A stretch of DNA of 21,654 nt, taken from contig JBHPEA010000023.1 of assembly GCA_042577505.1 (NCBI GenBank), positions 1-21,654 on the forward strand, read 5' to 3'. The notes beneath the pieces are model-generated. The model did no database searches. It saw nothing but the letters and a program-made list of their open reading frames with translations, and was not told the origin of the DNA. The DNA is from JACQSR01 sp042577505 (GTDB taxonomy: Archaea; Nanobdellota; Nanobdellia; Woesearchaeales; JACQSR01). Below, in pieces: positions 1 to 7,174 of this stretch (its first letter is position 1; every line of letters begins with the position of its first letter). The translations under genes and the position numbers were made by a program.

Positions 1-34
1 CTTTCAATACTTCCGATTTAGTTAATATCGACAT
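1..34 (-). CDS. Start of a gene cut by the left window edge
   Basis: An ATG at 34 on the minus strand opens a frame with no stop to the window edge, reading MSILTKSEVLK. A TATA-like stretch at about 53-66 lies some 27 nt upstream, the spacing used by leaderless genes elsewhere in this window. The start resembles N-termini I recall from archaeal dCTP deaminases (MSxLTKxEILK), but eleven residues cannot establish a function. The neighbouring gene at 73-384 is on the same strand upstream. Confidence 0.35.
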   Translation of the reverse strand, partial: MSILTKSEVLK

Positions 35-72
35 AAAGAATCAATTGCAAGTTAAATTTAAATTAATTTGGG

Positions 73-384
73 TTATTTAGAGACAAAACTATAAGCTTCA
101 TAATATACAGCACTAAAATCTTTGTAATTATCCCCTCTTTTCACATCCCCACATACTTCAGGCCGAATCCTACCTGAAAATTCACCACATTTATCAACCA
201 ATATTTCTAAAGCCCTGATATCGCCAACAAACATAGCCCCCAGTATTGCCCTAGTTCTAATTTCTAACTTTTTATTAATCTCAGAAATCAACAAAGCCCT
301 TTCTTCGCTTGATAAATCACTTTCTTTTTTAGTAGACAACGTAGAAGCATCATACATAGTTGGACTATAGATTTTTCGTTCCAA
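73..384 (-). CDS. Hypothetical protein, about 103 aa
   Basis: I do not recognise this protein. It is a soluble-looking mixed-charge chain with two cysteines (in VDKCGEF and PEVCGDV), a predicted helical middle (SSEERALLISEINKKLEIRTRAILGAMF) and an aromatic C-terminus (VYYEAYSFVSK). There is no signal peptide or membrane segment. The longest form starts at a TTG (384); an in-frame ATG at 357 gives a 94-residue version and may be the true start. A TATA-like TTTATATAA at about 451-459, overlapping the end of the UMP kinase gene, could drive it. It lies downstream of UMP kinase on the same strand, so read-through from that operon is also possible. Confidence 0.5.
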   Translation of the reverse strand: MERKIYSPTMYDASTLSTKKESDLSSEERALLISEINKKLEIRTRAILGAMFVGDIRALEILVDKCGEFSGRIRPEVCGDVKRGDNYKDFSAVYYEAYSFVSK

Positions 385-458
385 AGGATAATCACTTCTA
401 TCAAGCGACCTATTCCCAATAAGGATAAAACTAGTAATGAAACCATTTATATAAAGAT

Positions 459-1130
459 TTAGTAAACTAGTGTACCTTTAAAAGTCCGCCTAGTAATAAC
501 CCTGGTTAAATTATTTAGATCCTTCCCAATAACATAAACTTTCAAACCAATTTTCTCTGCCTCTTTAGCAGCTATAGGATCAAAAGGCATATTCAATCCT
601 GGTGACCACTCAGATCCAACAATTTTTCTAAGGTTCTTCCAAGAAATTTCTTTTATGGCCTTTACATTTTTGAACTTCTTAGGATCTTTATCATAAATAG
701 TATCAACGTTACTCATATTGATCATTTCTTTAACCTTCAATTGCTTTGCAACTAACACTGCATCGTAATCTGTAGACCAACCAGGTTTCCATCCAGCAGC
801 CAAAATAATTTTTTTCTTTGATTTTATTTTCTTTGTAGGATCAATAATTATAGTTTCATCAGATAGATCCCCAAACAGTTTCTGAACAAAAGAAGCATTA
901 ACCATCGTAGCATGAATTCCAATCCAATCCAGCGCCTCTTGTGGAGCTTTTGTAATATCTGACAGCGCAGCCTGATAATCCCTTGCAAGCCTCCCTCCAC
1001 CACAATAAATAATAAATCGGTTCGTCCGTAAATGACTCAAGATTGTTCTCTTAAAATTATTTAAAAAATTAATATCTACTTTCGCAGGTACTATAAGCGA
1101 TCCTCCCAATGAAATAATTATTGTTCTCAT
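459..1130 (-). CDS. pyrH: UMP kinase, archaeal type (amino acid kinase fold)
   Basis: The enzyme phosphorylates UMP to UDP with ATP in cytosolic pyrimidine nucleotide synthesis. The 223-residue length fits archaeal PyrH (about 220-230). Visible motifs are the N-terminal phosphate-binding ISLGGSLIVP (residues 6-15), CGGGRLARDYQ (from about 43), the AAGWKPGWSTDYDA segment, the nucleotide-binding NVDTIYDKDPK, and GLNMPFDPIAAKEAEKIGLKVYVIG, typical of the archaeal branch. The start is the ATG at 1130: it directly follows the stop of the upstream membrane gene (TAA at 1132-1134) and has GGTGG as a ribosome-binding site. A longer TTG-started version (1142) would overlap that gene and is less likely. 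It is the last gene of an operon with two small DMT-type membrane proteins. The final CTP-forming step, CTP synthase, is encoded nearby but separately. Confidence 0.93.
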   Translation of the reverse strand: MRTIIISLGGSLIVPAKVDINFLNNFKRTILSHLRTNRFIIYCGGGRLARDYQAALSDITKAPQEALDWIGIHATMVNASFVQKLFGDLSDETIIIDPTKKIKSKKKIILAAGWKPGWSTDYDAVLVAKQLKVKEMINMSNVDTIYDKDPKKFKNVKAIKEISWKNLRKIVGSEWSPGLNMPFDPIAAKEAEKIGLKVYVIGKDLNNLTRVITRRTFKGTLVY

Positions 1131-1131
1131 A

Positions 1132-1482
1132 TTAGCCACCAAATCCGATTATACTTACACCTAATATTATAAAAACTATTCCCATCCATTTTTCCCAATT
1201 CATTTTCTCATTAAGGAAATGCATAGACAATATTGTTACCCAAATATAGGTTGTACTTGCAAATGGGTAAAGAACAGATAGCTCTCCATATCTTAGTGCG
1301 AAGATAAACATTACTGTGGAAATTACATAAAGAAATCCGCCAATTATCACCAAATGATCTTTTAAGAGTTTTATTGGATTAAGTGAAAATTTTGCTGCGC
1401 CCTCTTTTATTAATAATGCTCCAGCGGATGCTATCATGGATGCAACAATAATTACACCCATTGCCCATACTTCAGTGGCCAT
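1132..1482 (-). CDS. Half-size DMT/SMR-like membrane protein B
   Basis: The 116-residue protein has four predicted membrane segments (about residues 5-25, 34-55, 62-80 and 95-113), as in a small multidrug resistance or half-EamA subunit of the drug/metabolite transporter superfamily. The core signature GELSVLYPF...YIWVTILSMHFLNE...KWMGIVFIILGVSIIG resembles SMR and ArnE/ArnF-like flippase subunits. The start is the ATG at 1482 (MATEVWAMG). It overlaps the upstream paralogue by 11 bases, and a longer TTG-started form would extend further into it. Adjacent paralogous genes of this size usually make a heterodimer, as in EbrAB or ArnEF. The substrate is unknown. Confidence 0.8.
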   Translation of the reverse strand: MATEVWAMGVIIVASMIASAGALLIKEGAAKFSLNPIKLLKDHLVIIGGFLYVISTVMFIFALRYGELSVLYPFASTTYIWVTILSMHFLNEKMNWEKWMGIVFIILGVSIIGFGG

Positions 1483-1846
1483 GTTTCTCAACTCCGCTCT
1501 TCTCAGCACCAATTCCAATAAAAGTAACCCCAATGAAAATTATTACAACACCCAACCATTTAACAAAACCAACTTCTTCCCCAAGAAAGACTTTTGATAG
1601 TATAGTTACCCAGGCAAATCCCAATCCAATAAAAGGATAGATAACTGAAAGTTCTCCTCCTTTCATTGAAAAGATGATAGTTATTCCTGCGACTAAATAT
1701 ATCGCTAAACCTAATAATAAATGATAATTTGAAAAAATTGTATCAAAAGTAAATTTATCTACCCCTATCTTATACAAAAGCTGCCCAGTAGCAGTTAAGA
1801 AAGTTGCAACAACAACCAAACCAATGGCCCACAGTTTTGTTTTCAT
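1472..1846 (-). CDS. Half-size DMT/SMR-like membrane protein A
   Basis: The 124-residue protein has four predicted membrane helices and is a clear paralogue of the next gene. The two share G(Q/A)LL near the end of helix 1, ELSVxYPF in helix 3, WVTILSxxFLxE, and KWxGxxxIxxGVxxIG in helix 4. This copy has a charged, His-containing tail (EKSGVEKHGH) that the other lacks. The ATG at 1846 is preceded closely by AAGGAG, and a TATATATA stretch at 1869-1878 lies about 27 nt upstream. It is the first gene of the operon with paralogue B and UMP kinase. The protein probably transports or flips a small cation or lipid-linked metabolite as a heterodimer with B; this is inferred from family architecture. 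Confidence 0.8.
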   Translation of the reverse strand: MKTKLWAIGLVVVATFLTATGQLLYKIGVDKFTFDTIFSNYHLLLGLAIYLVAGITIIFSMKGGELSVIYPFIGLGFAWVTILSKVFLGEEVGFVKWLGVVIIFIGVTFIGIGAEKSGVEKHGH

Positions 1847-1868
1847 ACTCCTTAACTTAAAGAAGTTG

Positions 1869-1878
1869 TATATATATG
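1869..1878 (-). promoter_or_regulatory. TATA box of the DMT-pair/UMP kinase operon
   Basis: An alternating TA stretch reads CATATATATA on the minus strand, centred about 27 nt upstream of the ATG at 1846, as expected for a short-leader archaeal promoter. It is divergent from the promoter of the micro-gene at 1935. Confidence 0.55.
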
Positions 1879-1891
1879 TTTGGACTCAAAA

Positions 1892-1902
1892 CATTTATAT
1901 AA
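1892..1902 (+). promoter_or_regulatory. TATA box of the Lys/Cys micro-gene
   Basis: CATTTATATAA lies about 37 nt upstream of the ATG at 1935, which leaves room for a short leader carrying the GAGGTGAT ribosome-binding site at 1924-1931. Confidence 0.6.
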
Positions 1903-1934
1903 TAAAAACTGAAAAAACCAAATGAGGTGATCTC

Positions 1935-2003
1935 ATGCCAGCAAAAAAGAAAAAAACTACAAAGAAAAAAGCTAAGAAGAAAGGTTGTTGTTGCAAGTGT
2001 TAA
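1935..2003 (+). CDS. 22-residue Lys-rich protein with CCCKC tail
   Basis: A very short frame begins MPAKKKKTTKKK, continues with further lysines, and ends GCCCKC followed by TAA at 2001-2003. It has 11 lysines and 4 cysteines in 22 residues. Its reality is supported by an excellent ribosome-binding site (GAGGTGAT, 4 nt before the ATG), a good TATA box at 1892-1902, and a stop that abuts the convergent secD stop exactly (2003/2004), so the intergenic space is fully used. The function is unknown. The basic body suggests binding to nucleic acid or acidic phospholipid, and the clustered cysteines suggest metal binding or redox chemistry; both are inference. A longer overlapping frame starting at GTG 1927 is not credible. 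Confidence 0.65.
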   Translation: MPAKKKKTTKKKAKKKGCCCKC

Positions 2004-3722
2004 TTATTCTTTTAATAAGATCTCTACAACTGCAGCAAACGCTGGTCTTGTAATGAATACTCCAATAGAATATCCGAGGATTGTAGTTAAAGCAAATCCT
2101 TGGACAAGACCTGCTCCTGCATAAATTAATGGTATTAAGGCAACTACGTTGGTAAAGTAAGCACCCATAATAATCGCGAACGCATTCTTAATTTTATCTT
2201 TCCAGTTATAAACTGATGCAGACTTTCCACTCATAGTTTCATCGGTAATAACAATCTGATGATCAACACCAGTACCAACTACTAGAATAATACCTGCAAT
2301 TGCTGCTAAACTAATATTCCAGTTAATTAACGATGCTGCACCAAGTAATATTGTCAACTCGCAAAGCATGGTAACCATAATCGGAATAGAAATTGCAAAT
2401 CTCCTATATCTCAAATAAATAACAATCCCTACTGTCAATAAAGCAAAGACACCAACTAATATTGCATTATTAAGGAATTCAACTCCCAATATGGGTGAAA
2501 TTGTGTTAATACTACTAACTTCTAATTTTACAGGCAATATACCTGTGGATAAGATTGTCTGAAGTTGCTTCATATCATTTAATGCATTGTAAGCAGCTGC
2601 CTGTTCTGAGTGTCCCTCTCCAAATCCTGTTATAGATGTAGTTCTTTGTTCACTATCTTTAAGATCTGAATCAATAAATAATGATCTAACTAAAACATCA
2701 TCAAGTAGGAAGTCTATTTTTTCAGAAAGGACATCATTTCCTCCATCCATTTGAACTACTTCAAGTCCTGCTGTAATCCTCTTATGATTTTGAGCAGCTT
2801 CCTCATCAACTGTAATTTCAAATCTATAAGGACATGACCATGTTTGTCCATTATTACTACATCTTCTTTGTGGATCAAGACCTGCACAAGTAGGATCTCT
2901 ACATATATAATCAATTTGATCGCCAAAGAATACTGATTCATTTGCTATCTGAGCTTCAAATTTACCCTGTGATCCCAATAAATTCCTGACTTCACTTTCA
3001 GAAGCACCAGCAATCTCAATTAAGACAAACCTATTTTGTTCTAAATCGGACACTCCTCTAATAACCATATCTGTTAACTTATAAACATCAAGTCTCTGCT
3101 CAAGAACTTCTAGAAGCAAATCAAATTGCTCACTTGTAATATTCTCTTCAGGTTTTAATAAAACTCTGGTTCCTCCTTCTAAATCTAGTCCCTTCTTAAG
3201 ATTAGTCTTGGGAAGATCGTATAATTTTATACCAATACCTTGCGGTCCAAGAGGAATTTTTTCTATCTTAGGAACTTCCTTTTGTGTTGTTACATTTTTA
3301 GGAACTAAAACAACAGTATCATTAATAGTTTCATTTACATAAATCTCCTCAGTAATATTAATTATCTCTGTTTCATTTAGCTCGATAATCTCAAAATCTT
3401 CTTTTACAATAGGACGATAAGTACGGAGGTTGGTCTCAATCAAAACTGACTTATTGACCTCTAAAGGCCCCATGGCATCGTAAAATTCATCAACAGATGT
3501 AACTGGCTGATTATTAACTTTAATTATATATTCTCTATCAATTGGACGTGTTGTACCTAATGGACTTTCCATTCCAGAATCGGCTGCAGCAGAATCTAAT
3601 TGAACGCTCCTTATAGCAACTCCTTCTCTCATTGGTCTTGGATTTAAAGAAACGATAGATAATAGCACAAAAACTAACAGAATGATAACTCTCCAATTCC
3701 TTAGTATTTTCTTAGCTTTCAT
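2004..3722 (-). CDS. secD: Protein-export membrane protein SecD with PDZ-like domain
   Basis: SecD and SecF form an RND-type proton-driven complex that assists protein translocation through SecYE. This 572-residue protein has one N-terminal membrane helix (about 11-28), a PDZ-like segment (about 34-105, GVAIRSVQLDSAAADSGM ... DREYIIKVNNQPVTSVDEFYDAM), the conserved KKGLDLEGGTRVLL motif (about 177-189), a periplasmic-type head domain, and five C-terminal helices (about 408-570). The functional acidic motif VVGTGVDHQIVITDE (D487) is intact. The head contains four cysteines (274, 279, 288 and 297) in CRDPTC...C...C, possibly two disulfides or a metal site. The gene overlaps the upstream secF by 11 bases and ends flush against a convergent micro-gene. 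Confidence 0.95.
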   Translation of the reverse strand: MKAKKILRNWRVIILLVFVLLSIVSLNPRPMREGVAIRSVQLDSAAADSGMESPLGTTRPIDREYIIKVNNQPVTSVDEFYDAMGPLEVNKSVLIETNLRTYRPIVKEDFEIIELNETEIINITEEIYVNETINDTVVLVPKNVTTQKEVPKIEKIPLGPQGIGIKLYDLPKTNLKKGLDLEGGTRVLLKPEENITSEQFDLLLEVLEQRLDVYKLTDMVIRGVSDLEQNRFVLIEIAGASESEVRNLLGSQGKFEAQIANESVFFGDQIDYICRDPTCAGLDPQRRCSNNGQTWSCPYRFEITVDEEAAQNHKRITAGLEVVQMDGGNDVLSEKIDFLLDDVLVRSLFIDSDLKDSEQRTTSITGFGEGHSEQAAAYNALNDMKQLQTILSTGILPVKLEVSSINTISPILGVEFLNNAILVGVFALLTVGIVIYLRYRRFAISIPIMVTMLCELTILLGAASLINWNISLAAIAGIILVVGTGVDHQIVITDETMSGKSASVYNWKDKIKNAFAIIMGAYFTNVVALIPLIYAGAGLVQGFALTTILGYSIGVFITRPAFAAVVEILLKE

Positions 3723-4638
3723 GCTTCTTCTCTAAATACAATCTTAACAATCCAACATTCTGTAACCAGGTAACAACAATATCTACAATCATACCAATCA
3801 AAATAATAATCATAATTTGTTTGATAACCTCGGAATCTGAAACAATTAGACCCACTGTAACGACCGCTAATGTTGTACCGGCAGTCATAAGACCCGTCTT
3901 AATAGAAAAATAAACTCTATCCATTACTGATCCTTCTTTCCTCTTCAAAACACGATTTGTAAGTAAAATATCTGTATTAACCGAATAACCGATCAACATT
4001 AAGAACGCAGAAAGACCTGCAGTACCTAACCTGATTCCAAGAAGATTCACAACAGCTAAAGTAACAATTATGTCAGAAACTGCTGCAAGTATAACTGCAA
4101 TACTTGGTACAAAAGTTCTGAAATAAATGAACACAACAACACCCATAAACAAAAATGCGAATGCCAATGCAATGAAAGCCTGTCTAAAGAATGATGCTCC
4201 CAATGAGGGATTGATGAATTCGTAAGAGTAATCTTCAACATCTTTTCCAAGATATTCGCCAATAATTGCTATCGTCTCATCAATCATCTCGTCATCTGCT
4301 TCCTTAAAATCAATATCTACAATAAGACCAGATGTTGTTGCAGACTGTCTAAATGACTTAACAAAAACATCATTTTCTGGATATTTTCCCTTTAAGAAAT
4401 CTGTTAAAGCAAGATTATCAACTTCGCCTTCAACAGGTACAGTGAATGAAACTCCTCCTTTAAGACTTACATCTCTATTGATAAAATCGCCATCAGTTGA
4501 GTATTTAACCCCAATTAATACTATAGCAATTAAAAGTAGAATAAAAGGGATGACTAAAAGCGCTTTATATTTACGTTCATAAAAGACCTTAATCCCATGA
4601 ATAAGGTCAGGTTTTCTCTCGGTGTTTTGTTCTTCCAT
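3712..4638 (-). CDS. secF: Protein-export membrane protein SecF
   Basis: This is the partner of SecD in the post-SecYE translocation motor. The 308-residue protein has helix 1 at about 27-45, the head-entry motif DVSLKGGVSFTV (about 56-67), then a cluster of five helices (about 152-298) containing LIGYSVNTDILLTNR, the SecF counterpart of the proton-relay motif (D223). The length and topology are normal for archaeal SecF. The ATG at 4638 is the first gene of the secF-secD operon. TATA-like TTAAATTT and TTTTAAAAAG elements lie between 4653 and 4674. The 11-base overlap with secD implies translational coupling of the two subunits. Confidence 0.95.
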   Translation of the reverse strand: MEEQNTERKPDLIHGIKVFYERKYKALLVIPFILLLIAIVLIGVKYSTDGDFINRDVSLKGGVSFTVPVEGEVDNLALTDFLKGKYPENDVFVKSFRQSATTSGLIVDIDFKEADDEMIDETIAIIGEYLGKDVEDYSYEFINPSLGASFFRQAFIALAFAFLFMGVVVFIYFRTFVPSIAVILAAVSDIIVTLAVVNLLGIRLGTAGLSAFLMLIGYSVNTDILLTNRVLKRKEGSVMDRVYFSIKTGLMTAGTTLAVVTVGLIVSDSEVIKQIMIIILIGMIVDIVVTWLQNVGLLRLYLEKKHES

Positions 4639-4707
4639 GGTAAGAAAACTAAGAAATTTAAGCGCTTTTAAAAAGGTTTACTCATAAAAGGCCATTTTTA
4701 ATAAATC

Positions 4708-4725
4708 GGCACTAAAAAAGTAGCC
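4708..4725 (-). terminator. Possible U-rich terminator after CTP synthase
   Basis: On the minus strand, GGC-T-ACT and AGTGCC flank a run of six Ts and can form a short bulged stem. It lies 28-45 nt downstream of the pyrG stop and upstream of secF. Archaeal termination needs mainly the U-run, so the stem may be incidental. Confidence 0.3.
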
Positions 4726-4752
4726 ATATCATTAAAATTTAAAGGGGAATAA

Positions 4753-6459
4753 CTACTTCTCTTTAGCAGCTTTAATCAAATTAAAAAATAAAGGATTTGG
4801 TCTAAGAGGGTTAGATGTAAACTCGCAATGATATTGACATGCCATAAAATAAGGATGATCCTTCAATTCAAGAATCTGCATTATTGGAAGTTTAGGTGCC
4901 TTACCACTAAAAACTAACCCCTTCTCTTCAAGTTGTTTGATATATTCAGGATTACATTCATATCTATGCCTAAATCTTTCCCGAACACTTTTAGATTTAC
5001 CATAAATTTCATAAGCCTTCGTTCCTTGTTTAACTTCAACATCCCTTCCACCTAATCTCATTGTTCCACCAAGCAAATCAACCTTAAGTTGCTCAGGCAA
5101 TATATTAATAACAGGATTCTTAGTAGAAGGTTCAAATTCCGATGAATTTGCATCCTTAATTCCACACACATTCCTAGCAAATTCGATAACTGCTATTTGG
5201 AAACCTAAACAAATACCTAGATAAGGTAACTTATTCTTTCTTGCATACTCCGCAAACATGATTTTTCCTTCAACGCCCCTTTTACCAAAGCCACCTGGTA
5301 CAATTATTCCAGAAACACCTTTCAACTCTTCTGCAATGTTTTTCTTTCCCTTCTCAATATCTGTTGTCTCAATCCATTTAACATTAATTTTAACTTTATG
5401 TGCAGATCCAGCATGCTCCAATGAATTTAAAATACTAGCATAAGAATCTCTAATCTCTGTATATTTACCAATCATCCCTATTGTAATTTCATTTTTTACA
5501 TCTGTAATGTTATCAACAAAATCCTTCCATTCTTTTACCGCTTTCTTCTCTTTTTCTCCATCTTTTGTTTTAAGTCCTAGAATCTCTACAACAGCATTGT
5601 CGATATTATTATCTTTCAACACCATAGGAATTTCGTAAGTAGAATCACAATCATGTATCCCGACAACATGCTCAGGTTTCACATTGGAATAAATACTAAT
5701 TTTCTCCCTAACTTTATTTGTTATTGGAGAATGTGCTCTACAAGCAATTATCGAAGGTTGAATCCCAAATGAAATTAATTTGTTGATACCAAGTTGAGCA
5801 GCTTTAGATTTTTGCTCTCCTAAAAACTTCGGCTCAAGTATGTAAGTTAATGCAATAAAACAAACATTCTCCCTGCCTTCTTCATATTGAAGCTCTCTCA
5901 TCGCTTCAATGAAATAAGCATTCTCCAAATCCCCGACAGTACCACCAACCTCAACAAAAATTACGTCGGCATCCCTATTAACAGCCAAATCCCTTAAGAA
6001 CTTCTTAATCTCACCAGTAACATGAGGAATAATCTGAACATCTCGACCAAGATACTCTCCTTTACGTTCCATACTCAAAACATTTGAGAAAATTTTCCCC
6101 CCAGTAAGATAATTATCATTAGATAAAGTTAAATTGAGAAACCTTTCATAATTCCCCAAATCCATGTCACATTCTGTTCCATCATCCAATACAAAAACTT
6201 CTCCATGACGATAGGGATTCAAAGTACCAGCATCAAAATTAAGATAGCCATCAAATTTAACAGGAGCAACATTAAATCCTTTAGTTTGCAACAATTTAGC
6301 ACATGACGCAGAAAAAATACCTTTTCCTAAACCAGACATCACCGTCCCAAAAACAATAACATACTTTGTCTTACCTGGCTTATAACCTTTAGGCACTGGC
6401 GTGTAAAACTCGTGTTCCTCTGACTTAGATGCAGTTGATTTTAATAACGTATTTGACAT
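4753..6459 (-). CDS. pyrG: CTP synthase (divergent form)
   Basis: The enzyme converts UTP to CTP using ATP and glutamine. The 568-residue protein has an N-terminal synthetase domain followed by a class I glutamine amidotransferase domain. Synthetase motifs are GTVMSGLGKGIFSAS (K46), DGYLNFDAGTLNPYRHGEVFVLDDGTE, and EVGGTVGDLENAYFIEA. Amidotransferase motifs are PGGFGKRG, the nucleophile elbow PYLGICLGFQ, RFRHRYECN, and QYHCEFTSNPLRPNPLF carrying the catalytic His and Glu. Compared with the usual GGVVSxLGKG, DPYLN and HPEF, it has variant residues, and about 30 extra N-terminal residues (KGYKPGKTKYVIVFG preceded by a polar stretch). The ATG at 6459 is preferred over an in-frame GTG at 6471, because GTGGGG then serves as the ribosome-binding site. 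A TATA element lies at 6492-6499. Confidence 0.95.
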   Translation of the reverse strand: MSNTLLKSTASKSEEHEFYTPVPKGYKPGKTKYVIVFGTVMSGLGKGIFSASCAKLLQTKGFNVAPVKFDGYLNFDAGTLNPYRHGEVFVLDDGTECDMDLGNYERFLNLTLSNDNYLTGGKIFSNVLSMERKGEYLGRDVQIIPHVTGEIKKFLRDLAVNRDADVIFVEVGGTVGDLENAYFIEAMRELQYEEGRENVCFIALTYILEPKFLGEQKSKAAQLGINKLISFGIQPSIIACRAHSPITNKVREKISIYSNVKPEHVVGIHDCDSTYEIPMVLKDNNIDNAVVEILGLKTKDGEKEKKAVKEWKDFVDNITDVKNEITIGMIGKYTEIRDSYASILNSLEHAGSAHKVKINVKWIETTDIEKGKKNIAEELKGVSGIIVPGGFGKRGVEGKIMFAEYARKNKLPYLGICLGFQIAVIEFARNVCGIKDANSSEFEPSTKNPVINILPEQLKVDLLGGTMRLGGRDVEVKQGTKAYEIYGKSKSVRERFRHRYECNPEYIKQLEEKGLVFSGKAPKLPIMQILELKDHPYFMACQYHCEFTSNPLRPNPLFFNLIKAAKEK

Positions 6460-6491
6460 TTCCAACCCCACTTTTTTCCTTGGAAAGGTAG

Positions 6492-6499
6492 TATTTAAG
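6492..6499 (-). promoter_or_regulatory. TATA box of CTP synthase gene
   Basis: CTTAAATA on the minus strand, about 36 nt upstream of the ATG at 6459, predicts a transcript with a roughly 10-nt leader that just includes the GTGGGG ribosome-binding site. Confidence 0.5.
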
Positions 6500-6507
6500 G
6501 TTTTTGT

Positions 6508-7143
6508 TTAGACTCCCACTATGAGTGACCATATTCCTGTATAAACATGCCATCCATCAATTCCTGGTATCGGCAACATATTAATAATTAGTAAAAAACC
6601 ATTAACATATTTAGTAACAACAAGCAATTGGGTATATTTCTTATCAAATAGTCCTTTTTTTAGTGCATATTTAGCAAAGACCCAAAGAATAAGATGTACA
6701 GCAGGACCAGAAACTGCAATTATTGCACTTGTAGTTGGATCAGTCATACCATGAGATACAAATCCAGGTACAAAAAAAATAAAATTAAAATTCATTAGCT
6801 TAAGTACTAATCCAAGTATTAACCAACCGTATGCAGCATAAAAAGTAGCAGGTACACCATAAGCTAATGCTACGAATTTATGAGCCATCTCATGTAACAC
6901 TATTGCTGGGGCTATTGCCATTATGGCAAATTTCAAATTTTCTTTATTCAATGATCCCCCTCTAATTTCCTTTAAAGGGTCGTAATTCTCAACAGGCTTC
7001 CTATAATTAAAAATATCTTTAAAGATATAACCCAATACTAAAGACATGATAACTATATCAACGATCTCAAGAAAAAAAGAATCCACAGGAATACTCATAC
7101 CTAAAAGCGATAAAATGTCTGCCCTAGTACTGAATAAAACCAT
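6508..7143 (-). CDS. M50-family (site-2-protease-like) membrane metalloprotease
   Basis: This is a predicted intramembrane zinc protease of 211 residues. The metal site is HEMAH (84-88) at the start of a helix. The third ligand is D196 in NMLPIPGIDG (188-197), matching the M50 NxxPxPxxDG signature. At least five hydrophobic segments are visible (about 22-40, 72-82, 103-131, 137-155 and 173-190), and GPAVHLILW marks the central M50 segment. No PDZ or CBS domain is attached, so it is a minimal version. The protein ends soon after the catalytic Asp (15 residues), short but compatible with compact S2P homologues. It has its own TATA box (7167-7174), 27 nt before the ATG, so it is probably leaderless and separate from the upstream hydrolase operon. 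Substrates are unknown; family members release membrane-bound regulators or clear membrane peptides. Confidence 0.85.
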   Translation of the reverse strand: MVLFSTRADILSLLGMSIPVDSFFLEIVDIVIMSLVLGYIFKDIFNYRKPVENYDPLKEIRGGSLNKENLKFAIMAIAPAIVLHEMAHKFVALAYGVPATFYAAYGWLILGLVLKLMNFNFIFFVPGFVSHGMTDPTTSAIIAVSGPAVHLILWVFAKYALKKGLFDKKYTQLLVVTKYVNGFLLIINMLPIPGIDGWHVYTGIWSLIVGV

Positions 7144-7166
7144 ATTAAATAAGGTTGAAAATCTTT

Positions 7167-7174
7167 TTATATAA
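7167..7174 (-). promoter_or_regulatory. TATA box of the M50 protease gene
   Basis: The palindromic TTATATAA is centred 27 nt upstream of the ATG at 7143. Its first three bases are the stop codon of the upstream alpha/beta hydrolase gene, so the promoter is embedded in that gene's end. Confidence 0.6.

Noticed and set aside
1927..2124. Plus-strand frame of 65 codons across the micro-gene and secD end
   Set aside because: It starts at a GTG inside the ribosome-binding region of the 22-residue micro-gene and then runs antisense to secD. The ATG at 1935 in another frame has the proper signals.
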